Source: Lachnospiraceae bacterium (lineage in GTDB: Bacteria > Bacillota > Clostridia > Lachnospirales > Lachnospiraceae). From it: a stretch of DNA of 64,000 bases. Under the pieces are notes generated by a model that saw only the letters and a program-made list of their open reading frames with translations, made no database searches and was not told the DNA's origin. The stretch covers positions 160,930-224,929 of the forward strand of contig JAAVZR010000043.1 in assembly GCA_022791755.1 (NCBI GenBank), read 5' to 3'. Shown in pieces: positions 32,886-42,220 of this stretch; the first letter of the stretch is position 1, and every line of letters begins with the position of its first letter. Position numbers and translations under genes: made by a program.

Positions 32886-33779
32886 ATGTATTTTTTTATC
32901 GGCTTTCTGGTCGTCATATGTCTGATTTTCGTCTGTCTGCGTGCCCGCAAAAGACCCTGTTGTCTTAAGCGGACATGCAGCCTATCTCATGAAGAAAAAT
33001 GTGAGAAGCTGGCCGGGCTCATCGAGCCCTCCGGCTTTGACTACGAGCCCTGCCAGGACATCTTTGTCTCCCGCACCGACGCCTGGCAGCGCCGTTTCGG
33101 CTACTGCTCTTTTTTCGACCGCACAGCCCCCCTGTTTCAGATGGTTTTTGACTGTGAGACCGTTTATTTTGATTATGACGGGCAAACCTGGCTGCTGGAG
33201 CTCTGGAAAGGGCAGTACGGGATCAATACCGGCTGCGAGATAGGTCTTTACACCGCCGGCCGCCTCTTAGCGCCCCATGAACGAAAGAACGCGCTTTTTC
33301 AGGTTCCTGAGGAGTTTCTGCTCCCCATGCGTGTCTCTCTCCATCGGGAGGGACATCAGCTCTTTGCCCTCTCCCGGTGTCACTGGTGGCTGGCCGGTTT
33401 TACCATGGGTCTTTTTTCGGAGCCTTCCCATCTGCAGATGATCGCCTCCGTGACCTTTCCCGAAGACGGGATGCTGTGCGCCTGCACCGGCGCTCTCCGG
33501 GAGCTGGGCTATGGGCACGGAGACCTCTGTGTGGAAGGAAGAACTGTGACGATCTGCTTCTGCCGTCCCCGCACCCCGCAGCCACAGCGCCATTTCCCGC
33601 TCACCTGCGCTTTCTCCCAGTGGAAAAACCGCCTGTTCTGCCGGATCTATGTCTATGTCACGCGGCCCTTTACACGAAACCTGGATCGTCTTGTGTATCT
33701 GTGTTGTTTCCTGCCCTTTGCTTTCAGAAAAACCATCTGTATCCGCAGACCCAGAAAGAGAAGGGGGCGTTTTGCATGA
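32886..33779 (+). CDS. DUF4474-like membrane-anchored protein
   Basis: 297 residues: an N-terminal membrane helix (YFFIGFLVVICLIFVCLRA), a Cys-rich KRPCCLKRTCS stretch, then a domain with SGFDYEPCQDIFVSRTDAWQRRFGYCSFFDRTAPLFQMVFDCETVYFDYDGQTWLLELWKGQYGINTGCEIGLY, which I recognise as the DUF4474 type common in clostridia, of unknown function. The C-terminus is basic with one more hydrophobic stretch. Its stop overlaps the metallophosphoesterase start (ATGA), so the two are coupled. Confidence 0.75.
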   Translation: MYFFIGFLVVICLIFVCLRARKRPCCLKRTCSLSHEEKCEKLAGLIEPSGFDYEPCQDIFVSRTDAWQRRFGYCSFFDRTAPLFQMVFDCETVYFDYDGQTWLLELWKGQYGINTGCEIGLYTAGRLLAPHERKNALFQVPEEFLLPMRVSLHREGHQLFALSRCHWWLAGFTMGLFSEPSHLQMIASVTFPEDGMLCACTGALRELGYGHGDLCVEGRTVTICFCRPRTPQPQRHFPLTCAFSQWKNRLFCRIYVYVTRPFTRNLDRLVYLCCFLPFAFRKTICIRRPRKRRGRFA

Positions 33780-34666
33780 ATTACCGGCGGCGTCTCTGTC
33801 GGGCTTTTCGGGATGCCCCCTGTCTGCCTCTTAATGAGCATTCCCGCTATCTTCTGATCAGCGACTGTCACCGCGGAAACGGCAGCTCCAACGATAATTT
33901 TCTGAAAAACCAGCACCTGTATGCGGCGGCGCTGGAATACTACTACCGTCACGGCTATACCTGTATCGAGTTGGGGGACGGGGATGAGCTGTGGGAAAAC
34001 CGCTCCATGCAGCAGATCATCGAGGTACACAGCCATATTTTCCGCATCCTGGCACGGTTTTACCATGAGGGGCGGTTCTATTCCCTGTATGGAAACCACG
34101 ATATCGTCAAAAAGTCCCCCCAGGCTGCCCGCTGGTTCGCCGAGGACCGCTCCGGCCTGCGGCCTGAGCCTCTCTTTGCGGATATCACCTTCTACTCCGG
34201 GCTGATTCTGAAGGACAGCCAGGAGGTAAAAGACCTGTACCTGACCCACGGTCATCAGACCGATTTTCTTAACAGCACGCTGTGGCGCTGCAGTCGTTTT
34301 CTGGTCCGTTATCTCTGGGGGCCTGCCGAACGCATGGGCTTTCTCGATCCCACCAGCGCCGCCAAAAATAATAAAAAGAAGCGTCATACCGAAGAGAAGC
34401 TTACGCAATGGGCCATCGAGGAGGGGCATATCCTGGTCACCGGCCATACTCACCGGCCCATGATCGGCACCCCCCAGGCCCCCTACTGCAATACCGGCAG
34501 CTGCGTCCATCCCCAGGGCATCACCTGCATAGAGGTCTGCCGCCGCTGTCTGACACTGGTAAAATGGTCGCTCTCAACAAGGCCCGACCAAAGTCTCTAT
34601 GTCTCCAGAGAGGTGCTGGCCGAACCGGTCTGCATCGATGAATATCAAAACGGCAAGACACGGTGA
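33776..34666 (+). CDS. Calcineurin-like metallophosphoesterase
   Basis: 296 residues with the full metal-binding set of this superfamily: D-x-H in LLISDCHRGNG (about 28-34), GD in ELGDGDELWEN, GNHD in LYGNHDIVKK, His in YLTHGHQTDF, and GHTH in VTGHTHRPMIG. The overall layout resembles LpxH/YbbF-like phosphoesterases, but this organism has no lipid A, so the substrate is unknown. The track ORF begins at 33377 in the frame of another gene. The ATG at 33776 overlaps the upstream stop as ATGA and is the evident start. Confidence 0.88.
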   Translation: MNYRRRLCRAFRDAPCLPLNEHSRYLLISDCHRGNGSSNDNFLKNQHLYAAALEYYYRHGYTCIELGDGDELWENRSMQQIIEVHSHIFRILARFYHEGRFYSLYGNHDIVKKSPQAARWFAEDRSGLRPEPLFADITFYSGLILKDSQEVKDLYLTHGHQTDFLNSTLWRCSRFLVRYLWGPAERMGFLDPTSAAKNNKKKRHTEEKLTQWAIEEGHILVTGHTHRPMIGTPQAPYCNTGSCVHPQGITCIEVCRRCLTLVKWSLSTRPDQSLYVSREVLAEPVCIDEYQNGKTR

Positions 34667-34773
34667 ATCGCCTGTCAGGATAACGGAGGACATACGGGAA
34701 TGAGATAAAACGGTACGCAAAAGTCTGATCTTCGATAATACAAAAAATGTATCAAAAACAGTGAAAAAACAGG

Positions 34774-34802
34774 ATTACAAAACGCCGGAATAATGTTATA
34801 AT
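34774..34802 (+). promoter_or_regulatory. Promoter of the chemotaxis receptor gene
   Basis: ATTACA, 17 bases, perfect TATAAT, ending 56 bases before the MCP start. No flagellar sigma-D pattern was found. Confidence 0.55.
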
Positions 34803-34858
34803 AGAAGGACTACCTGCTACACGCAAACTACACTATTTTGAACCGCGGAGGAAGTAAG

Positions 34859-36529
34859 ATGAAAGAAAGCCAAACGTCCCAAAACGGACAAAATGCAAAG
34901 TACAGACGAATCGGGCAGAAGGTCGGCAATGTTGTCATTATTATGCAGATCATCTCAATCGTACTGGCCGTGACCGTCTGTATCTTAATGTTCCGCTCCC
35001 TGATCACCAAGATGCACAGGGAGCGCTGCACCAACGGCACCAATATGCTGGCTCTGGAACTCAGCCGGGCGTCCGGGGACGAGGACATGAACCAGATACT
35101 GGATGAATTAAAGAGCCGTATGGGTTGTGAGTTCACCATTTTTGAGGGGGATACCCGCGCCTACAGCACAGTAATTCAGGATGGCCGCCGGGCAGTGGGA
35201 ACAAAGCTTTCTGCCGATCTGAGCGCCATCGTATTGCAGCAGGGGCAGAGCTATGTGGGAGAGACTACCATCCTGGGAGAAAGCTATCTCTGCTCCTATG
35301 TCCCCGTCAAAGGACCTGACGGCAAAATCAGCGGCCTGATCTTCGCCGGCATCTCCACTGCGGAGGCCAAGCGAGAGACGATTATCGTGATTGCTCTGGC
35401 CGCTCTGATGAGTCTCATCACTATTGGAGGCTGCATCCTGTTCCTGTCTTCTTATCTCAAGAAGCAGGTTTCGGCTCCGTTAAGAAAGATCACTCAGGCA
35501 GCCCAGCAGCTGGAAAAAGGAGAACTGGGACTGTCCGGCGGCGGAGACGTCCGCGTCGATATCCACTCCAATGATGAGATCGGTACTCTGGGACGAATCT
35601 TTGAGGATACGATCCGCCGGCTTCAATCTTACATCGGCGAAATCACCACCATATTAAGCGCCATTGCCGGCAGCGACCTGACAGTTTCCACCAGCCAGGA
35701 TTATATAGGCGATTTCCAGTCCATCAAGCAGTCCCTGGAGCAGATCCTCAGGGCATTAAACAGCACCATGAGCCAGATCGCCACCAGCGCCAGCCATGTC
35801 GCCGAAGGCTCTGAGGGCGTATCCGGCAGCGCCCAGTCCCTGGCTCAGGGCGCCACCGAGCAGGCCAGCTCTGTCGAGGAGATTTCCGCCACTCTGGCAG
35901 ATATCTCTGCCAACGCCCGCAGCACTTCCACCGCCGCTGTGGAAGCCGGCAGTTTCGTCAATCAGGCCGGCGCTCAGTTAGGCACCAGCATCGAGTATGT
36001 CAAGGATCTGAATGTGGCTATGGAAAATATTTCCAATTCTTCCAGTGAGATCAGCACCATCATCGCCACCATCGAGAATATTGCGTTCCAGATCAATATC
36101 CTCTCCCTGAATGCTTCCGTGGAAGCCGCCCGGGCCGGCTCCGCCGGTAAGGGCTTTGCGGTGGTTGCCGATGAGGTACGCAATCTGGCCGCAAAATCTG
36201 ACCAGGCCGCCAAGGCTACCAAGGAGCTGATCGACAACTCCATCGCCGCCATCGCCGAGGGCGCCCGCGCCGTGGAGCAGGTCACCGATTCCCTGGAACG
36301 GACCAGCCAGATCGCCGGCAATGTGACCACTCAGGTGGCTCTGGTCGTGGAATCCGTGGAGAAACAGACTGTGGCCATTTCTCAGGTCGCCGAAGGCGTG
36401 GATCAGATCTCCACCGTGGTGCAGACCAACTCCGCCACCAGCGAAGAGTGCGCGGCCGCCAGCGAGGAGCTGTCCTCTCAGGCCGGGCTGCTTAAGAATC
36501 TGATTGGGGCGTTTCGGTTGAAGAGATAG
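34859..36529 (+). CDS. Methyl-accepting chemotaxis protein
   Basis: 556 residues. Membrane helix 1 ([21 protein letters not shown], about 23-45), an extracellular single-Cache-type sensor (about 50-165, with [36 protein letters not shown]), helix 2 ([24 protein letters not shown]), HAMP, and a long cytoplasmic coiled coil with the signalling tip [41 protein letters not shown]. It relays ligand binding to CheA/CheW. No che genes are near and the ligand is unknown. GGAGG before ATG 34859 fixes the start. Confidence 0.95.
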   Translation: MKESQTSQNGQNAKYRRIGQKVGNVVIIMQIISIVLAVTVCILMFRSLITKMHRERCTNGTNMLALELSRASGDEDMNQILDELKSRMGCEFTIFEGDTRAYSTVIQDGRRAVGTKLSADLSAIVLQQGQSYVGETTILGESYLCSYVPVKGPDGKISGLIFAGISTAEAKRETIIVIALAALMSLITIGGCILFLSSYLKKQVSAPLRKITQAAQQLEKGELGLSGGGDVRVDIHSNDEIGTLGRIFEDTIRRLQSYIGEITTILSAIAGSDLTVSTSQDYIGDFQSIKQSLEQILRALNSTMSQIATSASHVAEGSEGVSGSAQSLAQGATEQASSVEEISATLADISANARSTSTAAVEAGSFVNQAGAQLGTSIEYVKDLNVAMENISNSSSEISTIIATIENIAFQINILSLNASVEAARAGSAGKGFAVVADEVRNLAAKSDQAAKATKELIDNSIAAIAEGARAVEQVTDSLERTSQIAGNVTTQVALVVESVEKQTVAISQVAEGVDQISTVVQTNSATSEECAAASEELSSQAGLLKNLIGAFRLKR

Positions 36530-36590
36530 GCGGGACACGGGAGATGGATTCCGCTTTGACGGAGTATATCGGTCATTACATGTAGCATGA

Positions 36591-36642
36591 AAAAGGCCCT
36601 GAGATCGTCCGCGTGAAGGCGGAGATGCCCAGGGTCTTTTAT
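36591..36642. terminator. Terminator after the MCP gene
   Basis: AAAAGGCCCTGAG...CCCAGGGTCTTTT with an inner TCCGC-GTGAAG-GCGGA hairpin and T's at the end. It lies between convergent operons (MCP and the glycan locus) and has A's at the opposite end, so it may act on both strands. Confidence 0.75.
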
Positions 36643-36728
36643 TCTTGGCTGTCATTTCTCTGCAAATTGCTTATTTTTGTGCGGTATAAAAAAGAAGGAT
36701 GTGTTGCACATGCTTAATCTCTCAATTC

Positions 36729-37499
36729 TCAGTTACTTAATCTACAGATTTGCCGGGCCTCTTCATAAACTCTCATTAATCCAGCATCTGCATTACAATA
36801 ATAAGAATGCAGATATTGCATCATCGCAAAGTCTTCTTCTGAGTCAATGTCTAAAACCAGATAATCGGGCATTACAGAAATACCACAATTATAGTCAAGA
36901 ATTGTTTTCTCTATCTTCTCATTAAGAAACATGGGATTATAAGCATATATGCTTGCATTCATCTCGTAAGACTTTTGAGCTTGTTGTCGTGCAGTATAGT
37001 CTGATATACATATTTTTCTGTAATATCCATCCGGCTTATTTTCGACCATATTAAAATATGGGCTTCTTCTGGCTTCAACAACACTGAAAACCAAATCATA
37101 TCGGTCTTTGTTGTACTCTGCCACTATATTTTCAACATCTTCTACTCTTCGCACTGGTGAAGTAATATCCAGGTCAATCACTATATCTGCATTTGCGTCA
37201 AAGCAAGTTAAATATGTGTCTTTAATTACATCCACCTTCGGAACAACATCACCGGCAAGTTCTTCTTTTCGCTTAACATATCGCACCGGTATAGTCGTCT
37301 GTTTTTTTATAATTTCAACCAACGGCTCACTATCCGTATTCAAAGCAACCGTCACATTGTCCTCTGGATGCTCTTTCATGTAGCCCGTAATTGCCGCCAG
37401 AGTATAATAAGCCAAGGGAACTCCTCTCATCTCTTTCAAGTTTTTATTTTTAAAGCCCTTGGAACCAGCCCTTCCACAAATTGTAAATAATATGTTCAT
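36729..37499 (-). CDS. legF: CMP-legionaminic acid synthase (acylneuraminate cytidylyltransferase)
   Basis: Activates a nonulosonic acid with CTP. 256 residues, starting MNILFTICGRAGSKGFKNKNLKEM, the R-x-G-S-K-G-x-x-x-K-N nucleotide loop of NeuA/LegF/PseF enzymes. Asp-rich metal site VIDLDITSPVR (about 112-122) and the late VLDIDSEEDF. The legionaminic rather than sialic assignment rests on neighbours LegC, PtmE, LegG and LegI. Last gene of the long minus-strand glycan operon. Confidence 0.85.
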   Translation of the reverse strand: MNILFTICGRAGSKGFKNKNLKEMRGVPLAYYTLAAITGYMKEHPEDNVTVALNTDSEPLVEIIKKQTTIPVRYVKRKEELAGDVVPKVDVIKDTYLTCFDANADIVIDLDITSPVRRVEDVENIVAEYNKDRYDLVFSVVEARRSPYFNMVENKPDGYYRKICISDYTARQQAQKSYEMNASIYAYNPMFLNEKIEKTILDYNCGISVMPDYLVLDIDSEEDFAMMQYLHSYYCNADAGLMRVYEEARQICRLSN

Positions 37500-37501
37500 A
37501 A

Positions 37502-38452
37502 TTATCTCCGTTTCATGTTTCCCTGAGTAATATTAAGTATATCCAGCCCATGACGATAGCTATCCTCAAGTTCGGTCTTTCCTGAAATCATGTCAAGGAA
37601 GTGTTCCAGTTCCCGTTTTTGATAGTCATCTCGCTCTTCATTAAAGTTAATCGTATTACCTGAACAAAGGAAGGATATCTTATTATTAACTATATCTCCC
37701 AGAATCGTTTCCTCTTTCGTGAACAGCTCTACCTCACGGATAGTCTTCCTTCCAAAATAATCCAGATGCAATTCCACAATCTTATCGGCATATTCCGCAA
37801 TATAAATCGCATAATCATCACTGTCTATCTCCAAATCAGACTTTTTTCCAACCATACTTTTTACTTTTTGGGGCCATCCAAAAAGATATGTTAAGTAATC
37901 CCATTCATGGATAAGATCAATACTGACACCACCGCCCATATCTTTATGCGCACTATAAGTTTGTCTATAGTCCTGATCCCGACGCCAATCCGGAAGAAAG
38001 CTGGATGAGATACTACGGACAGAAATCACTTCATCAGCTGAAATATAGTCCTTAATATACCGTATCACCGCATTGTAACGTAACGGACAGGCGACATAAT
38101 AAACACCATTGGGGCGGCGTTCAAATTCTTTTGCCGCTTCAAGTTGCGTCAGCGATACTACGGGCTTTTCGATAAAGAAATTATTACTTTTATTATGAAA
38201 TTGTTTCAGAGTATCAAGATGCTGCTCAGTAGGATTCGTTATAAAAACAACGTCATAATTACATGGCACATCTAACAGTTTTGTGTACTCTTTATTAATG
38301 CCCTCTGCCAAAACAGTGCCTGGAGTTCGCCTGAAAGCATCTATGGTTACAGATATTCCTTTCTTCGGCGCAATCATATGAAGATTGCGGATGTGTCTTT
38401 TTGCTATTGACCCAACCCCGACAAACAGTACCTTCAGCTCATTCATTCCCAT
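37502..38452 (-). CDS. Gfo/Idh/MocA-family oxidoreductase (1)
   Basis: 316 residues. N-terminal Rossmann domain with VLFVGVGSIAKRHIRNL, FITNPTEQHLDTLKQFHNKSNNFFIEKPV (the conserved EKP lysine), and a C-terminal substrate domain including GGGVSIDLIHEWDYLTYLFG. NAD(P)-dependent sugar dehydrogenase type; the exact sugar is not deducible. Its ATG overlaps the stop of the next upstream oxidoreductase by one base. Two such enzymes inside a legionaminate block suggest a modification of the nonulosonate or supply of an amino-sugar precursor. Confidence 0.85.
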   Translation of the reverse strand: MGMNELKVLFVGVGSIAKRHIRNLHMIAPKKGISVTIDAFRRTPGTVLAEGINKEYTKLLDVPCNYDVVFITNPTEQHLDTLKQFHNKSNNFFIEKPVVSLTQLEAAKEFERRPNGVYYVACPLRYNAVIRYIKDYISADEVISVRSISSSFLPDWRRDQDYRQTYSAHKDMGGGVSIDLIHEWDYLTYLFGWPQKVKSMVGKKSDLEIDSDDYAIYIAEYADKIVELHLDYFGRKTIREVELFTKEETILGDIVNNKISFLCSGNTINFNEERDDYQKRELEHFLDMISGKTELEDSYRHGLDILNITQGNMKRR

Positions 38453-39420
38453 TATGCTCCCAAAATATCTATCAAATCCAGAATCTTCCGATCCTGCTCA
38501 AACCCATATAAAGGTATCTTTCCAGTCAATACAACATCAAAAAATTCTTTTATCTCGTTCTTATACGCGTTTTCTACGACAAAAGAGCTATACCCTTCTA
38601 TATGCTCTGTCTGCTCTGTCAAAGTAACTGGTATTAACTTCTTTGATATGGAATCAAACTCACAAATACTCTCAGGTGTTCCATTCCACGAAATATAGCA
38701 GCCTTCTGCATATACTTCAAGGTTTCTAACCGCAACAGGCGAAACAACATCAATAATAAGAGTTCCTTTATTTCCGTTTTCATGGGTCAGTTGAATCATG
38801 TAATTATCGTCGAATCCAATATTTAATCCTGTCATCTTATCGGATATTACATTTGATTTTATAACACTTCCAAATGCGGCAATGAGCCACGGCAACTCGA
38901 TAGCCATGATCTCACGGCAACCGTTTGTTCGTTTGTCTCCGATGAAAAAATCCTTATAGTTCTCCCACGGATGCCAATCGGGAAGATACTGCCCGATGTG
39001 ATAAATATAATTCCACTTCTTGTCCCCGGTTATCTTTGACCTGATATATTTGATCTCTTCCCTGTAAAAAAATGTAGCGGAAAGAAACAGAACACAGCCA
39101 TTGTCTTTTGCTGTCTGTATATTTTCCGAATATCCGGCATCCATAAGATTTAGCTCTGTGAACACATGCCATTTTCTCTCAAGACAATCTTTTATGATCG
39201 GAGCATGGGACAGAGGAGATGTGCAAATAAAGGCACAGTCTATCTTCCTGTCAATCTCTTCAATTAAGGCGAAGGTGTCTATGTCAAGCTTCTCTGTCGC
39301 CTCGGTTCTTCTGTCCTCTCTTGCGTCCACACCAATGACAGAATAATCCGGATACATTTCCCTTATGAGACGAATCCTTCTCTTTCCCATCGAACCTAAA
39401 CCAATAACAACGATGTTCAT
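38452..39420 (-). CDS. Gfo/Idh/MocA-family oxidoreductase (2)
   Basis: 322 residues starting MNIVVIGLGSMGKRRIRLIREMYPDYSVIGVDARE, a Rossmann nucleotide fold, then CAFICTSPLSHAPIIKDCLERKWHVFTELNLMDAG. At the EKP position of the family it reads TELN, so the usual catalytic-site lysine is absent by this alignment, as seen in some divergent members. GGAAGGAT before ATG 39420 sets the start, 17 residues inside the track ORF. It pairs with the overlapping downstream oxidoreductase; the two may act together or as a heteromer. Confidence 0.82.
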   Translation of the reverse strand: MNIVVIGLGSMGKRRIRLIREMYPDYSVIGVDAREDRRTEATEKLDIDTFALIEEIDRKIDCAFICTSPLSHAPIIKDCLERKWHVFTELNLMDAGYSENIQTAKDNGCVLFLSATFFYREEIKYIRSKITGDKKWNYIYHIGQYLPDWHPWENYKDFFIGDKRTNGCREIMAIELPWLIAAFGSVIKSNVISDKMTGLNIGFDDNYMIQLTHENGNKGTLIIDVVSPVAVRNLEVYAEGCYISWNGTPESICEFDSISKKLIPVTLTEQTEHIEGYSSFVVENAYKNEIKEFFDVVLTGKIPLYGFEQDRKILDLIDILGA

Positions 39421-39424
39421 ATGT

Positions 39425-40585
39425 TTATCCTTCCAAATCGTAAAACTTTTTCTGGAGATTAATATCTCCATTCATAACTGCTTCAACTGTTTTTCGGGCA
39501 ATTTGTTCTGCCGCATGTCCTTTTCCATACGGACTAACCACCCTTTTACAGGTCTCTCTATACTCTGCGCTCATAGCTTTCTTAATCGCATGTTGGATGC
39601 TGTCGCTAGCCGTTCCACAATTGATTATGCTTTTTGACTGAAGTCTTCCTTTTTGCCTGTCTCCTATATTAATGGAAGGGATATGAAACGCTGGTGCTTC
39701 AATAATACCGCTGGATGAATTCCCCAGAACAAATTCAGCATATTTCATCAGCGAAAGATATCGTCTTACACCAAGAGAAGCAAACACATGGAGATGGGCG
39801 ATCCTGCCTTCGGCCTCATCCAACAGTTCATTAATCCGCCCACCACCCTGATCTGCATTTGACTTTGTGACAATAAACCGGATCTCAGGATATGCTTTGA
39901 CTGCTCCCAGAAATTCTGCAATCTCTTTATCCACATTACCTCCCTTCATTGTGGCCGGGTGGTATGTACAGACAGCATAACGGCAGTCATCAAGTCCAAT
40001 ACTTGCCAAAGCCTCTGTTTTGCTCATATCTGCAACTCGCATAATATTATCAATGCTGGTAGATCCATAATTAAATACTCTTTTAGGGGCTTCTCCCAGC
40101 TGAATAACCCTCTTCTTACTCCCCTCATTCGTAACAAAATGAAGAAAACTAATCTTTGTGATGGAATGACGAATCCATTCATCCAGGGCCCCTTCTGTCG
40201 TATCTCCTCCACAAAGATGAAATACAGGAGTCCTGGTGTTTCCTGCTGCTATGGCTATGGCGAGAGTCTCATATCTGTCACCAAGAAGCAGGACAGCATT
40301 ATATTGTTCTTCCAGAAACAATTCGGTGAACTTCGTAAGGACTTCCGCTTGATTTGCCGAAATATCTATTTCGGAATTCGACTGAACGGATACCGGAATG
40401 CGATGGTCAACTCTGACATCAATTTCATTAACAGTCATGCCATAGCTGTCGCTCAAATGCGTTCCTGTAACAATCAGCTCTATCCCTAATCCGCCACCAC
40501 GCTCATATTTTCTAAGCTCCCTAATCACAGGAGCCAACAGCCCATATTCAGCTCTTGTGGCCGTTACAACCGCAATTTTCTTCAT
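39425..40585 (-). CDS. legG: UDP-sugar 2-epimerase, hydrolysing (LegG/NeuC family)
   Basis: 386 residues: IAVVTATRAEYGLLAPVIREL at the N-terminus, LIVTGTHLSDSYGMTVNEI, LLGDRYETLAIAIAA, FHLCGGDTTEGALDEWIRHSITK, and VLGNSSSGIIEAP. These are marks of the hydrolysing 2-epimerases that make ManNAc-type sugars (NeuC) or 2,4-diacetamido-2,4,6-trideoxymannose (LegG). The legionaminate context favours the latter. Overlaps LegI by four bases. Confidence 0.87.
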   Translation of the reverse strand: MKKIAVVTATRAEYGLLAPVIRELRKYERGGGLGIELIVTGTHLSDSYGMTVNEIDVRVDHRIPVSVQSNSEIDISANQAEVLTKFTELFLEEQYNAVLLLGDRYETLAIAIAAGNTRTPVFHLCGGDTTEGALDEWIRHSITKISFLHFVTNEGSKKRVIQLGEAPKRVFNYGSTSIDNIMRVADMSKTEALASIGLDDCRYAVCTYHPATMKGGNVDKEIAEFLGAVKAYPEIRFIVTKSNADQGGGRINELLDEAEGRIAHLHVFASLGVRRYLSLMKYAEFVLGNSSSGIIEAPAFHIPSINIGDRQKGRLQSKSIINCGTASDSIQHAIKKAMSAEYRETCKRVVSPYGKGHAAEQIARKTVEAVMNGDINLQKKFYDLEG

Positions 40586-41574
40586 AGTTCTATTAATTCA
40601 TCCTCATCAAAATCTCTAACTGCTTTTGTTCCAAGGACTTCGTTCCATTTCATCGGACTAATGCCAGTTCCCGGACGTTTCACTGTGATATTCTCCACGG
40701 TAAGCTCATCTCCGGCTTTTATGCCGACCCTTGCCACTATGCTTTTCCGGGCAATGATAATGTTTTTCTTTTCTGACAGCGACGGTGCCTTATCGCCTGC
40801 CCCTATCGCCTTTTCAATATGCCGGATGCCTGAAACCATGGCAGCAAGCTCGTCAGGCTCAAGACTGGCTTTATGGTCAGGACCTTCCATATTGCGATCC
40901 AATGTAAAATGTTTTTCAATAATGGCAGCTCCCAAAGCAGCGGCAGCTACCGGCACTTCAATACCTTTTGTATGATCCGAATACCCCACTTCAAGGTCAA
41001 ATGTATCTCTCATGGTCTGCATCGCCTTCAGATTCACATCTTCAAATGGCGTGGGATACTCCGTATTACAATGAAGAAGCTTTATCTGCTTTGTCCCATT
41101 CTCACAAAGCACCTTAATGGCTGCTTCAATTTCACTCATCTCACACATTCCTGTAGACATCACAACAGGTTTACCCGTCTTTGCAAGTGCAAAAAGATAT
41201 GGATAATTGGTGACTTCTCCGGACGGAATCTTCCAGAAAGGCATATCTATAGTATTTAAAAAATCAATGCTCTCAAAATCAAATGGTGTGGACAAAAAAC
41301 AGATTCCAATCTTATCACAATAAGCCTTTAACGCAACGAATTCCTCGTATGTGAGTTCCAGCTTCCTCAGCATATCAGCCTGGGAACCTTCACCGGTTGT
41401 ATCCTTTTGGTATTCAGCTTTTTGAGCACTGCAAGAAACCAGATTCTTCGATTTAAAAGTTTGAAACTTTATGCAGTCAACGCCTGCTTTTTTTGCCTCT
41501 TCAGCAAGCTTGCATGCAAGCTCCAAACTGCCGTTATGATTTACGCCTGCCTCGGCTATAATATAAACGCTCAT
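40582..41574 (-). CDS. legI: N,N'-diacetyllegionaminate synthase (NeuB family)
   Basis: Condenses the 6-carbon sugar with phosphoenolpyruvate to give the nine-carbon acid. 330 residues: AEAGVNHNGSLELACKLAEEAKKAGVDCIKFQTFK at the start, STPFDFESIDFL, LLHCNTEYPTPFEDVNL, VGYSDHTKGIEVPVAAAALGAAIIEKHFTLDR in the TIM barrel, and a C-terminal SAF (antifreeze-like) domain (about 275-330). Substrate assignment as legionaminate follows the neighbours. Confidence 0.88.
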   Translation of the reverse strand: MSVYIIAEAGVNHNGSLELACKLAEEAKKAGVDCIKFQTFKSKNLVSCSAQKAEYQKDTTGEGSQADMLRKLELTYEEFVALKAYCDKIGICFLSTPFDFESIDFLNTIDMPFWKIPSGEVTNYPYLFALAKTGKPVVMSTGMCEMSEIEAAIKVLCENGTKQIKLLHCNTEYPTPFEDVNLKAMQTMRDTFDLEVGYSDHTKGIEVPVAAAALGAAIIEKHFTLDRNMEGPDHKASLEPDELAAMVSGIRHIEKAIGAGDKAPSLSEKKNIIIARKSIVARVGIKAGDELTVENITVKRPGTGISPMKWNEVLGTKAVRDFDEDELIEL

Positions 41575-42204
41575 TTATTCGACCACCATACACGGATTCC
41601 CGTATGCTTTTACATGTCCCGCAATATCTTTTACAACGACGCTCCCGGCTCCTATCAGCGAGGATTCGCCAACTGTTATCTGCTGTCTCACCACTGACCC
41701 GGCTCCGATATGAGAATCAGAACCAACCCTGACCTGTCCGCAAAGAGTTGTTCCGGGACTAATATGTGCAAACGCTCCTATTTTACAATCATGTTCAATA
41801 ATTGCTCCTGTATTGATAATGCAGCACTCATTTATGACCGCCCCTGTGTTAACAACAGCTCTTTTCCCTATAAAACACCCATTTTTAATAAGGACTCCTT
41901 TTGCAATAATTGCTGTCGGATCAATAATGGAAGGAATGGTAAACCCCAGCCGCTGTATCATCTCATATAAGCGTCTACGCATTTTCGTGTTTCCGACGCT
42001 CCCTACTGTGACTATCGCACAGTTCCACCCGTCTTTAACCAGCACAGGAAGATCATTATCCGTACCGATAACAGGAACGCCAAGGCAAGAACTCTCTATG
42101 TTATCAATAACTCCCAGTTCATCGTATATATCTAAAGCTATCGCACTGTCCAGTACAGAATGGCAGTGACCGCCTCCGCCGATTAACAACAATTTTCTTC
42201 TCAA
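41575..42204 (-). CDS. Sugar O/N-acetyltransferase, PglD/NeuD family (probable LegH)
   Basis: 209 residues. An N-terminal Rossmann-like domain (LLLIGGGGHCHSVLDSAIALDIY) is followed by a left-handed beta helix of hexapeptide repeats (IIAKGVLIKNGCFIGKRAVVNTGAVINECCIINTGAIIEHDCKIG), with the catalytic His in IEHDCKIG and an acetyl-CoA-binding C-terminal coil ending YGNPCMVVE. In legionaminate synthesis LegH acetylates the 4-amino group made by LegC. NeuD-type roles are the alternative. The gene abuts legI. Confidence 0.85.
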   Translation of the reverse strand: MRRKLLLIGGGGHCHSVLDSAIALDIYDELGVIDNIESSCLGVPVIGTDNDLPVLVKDGWNCAIVTVGSVGNTKMRRRLYEMIQRLGFTIPSIIDPTAIIAKGVLIKNGCFIGKRAVVNTGAVINECCIINTGAIIEHDCKIGAFAHISPGTTLCGQVRVGSDSHIGAGSVVRQQITVGESSLIGAGSVVVKDIAGHVKAYGNPCMVVE

Positions 42205-42220
42205 CTCAGCTTCCTCCGGT

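Noticed and set aside
33653-34510. 285-residue minus-strand ORF opposite the metallophosphoesterase
   Set aside because: Shadow of a gene with complete D-x-H, GNHD and GHTH motifs.
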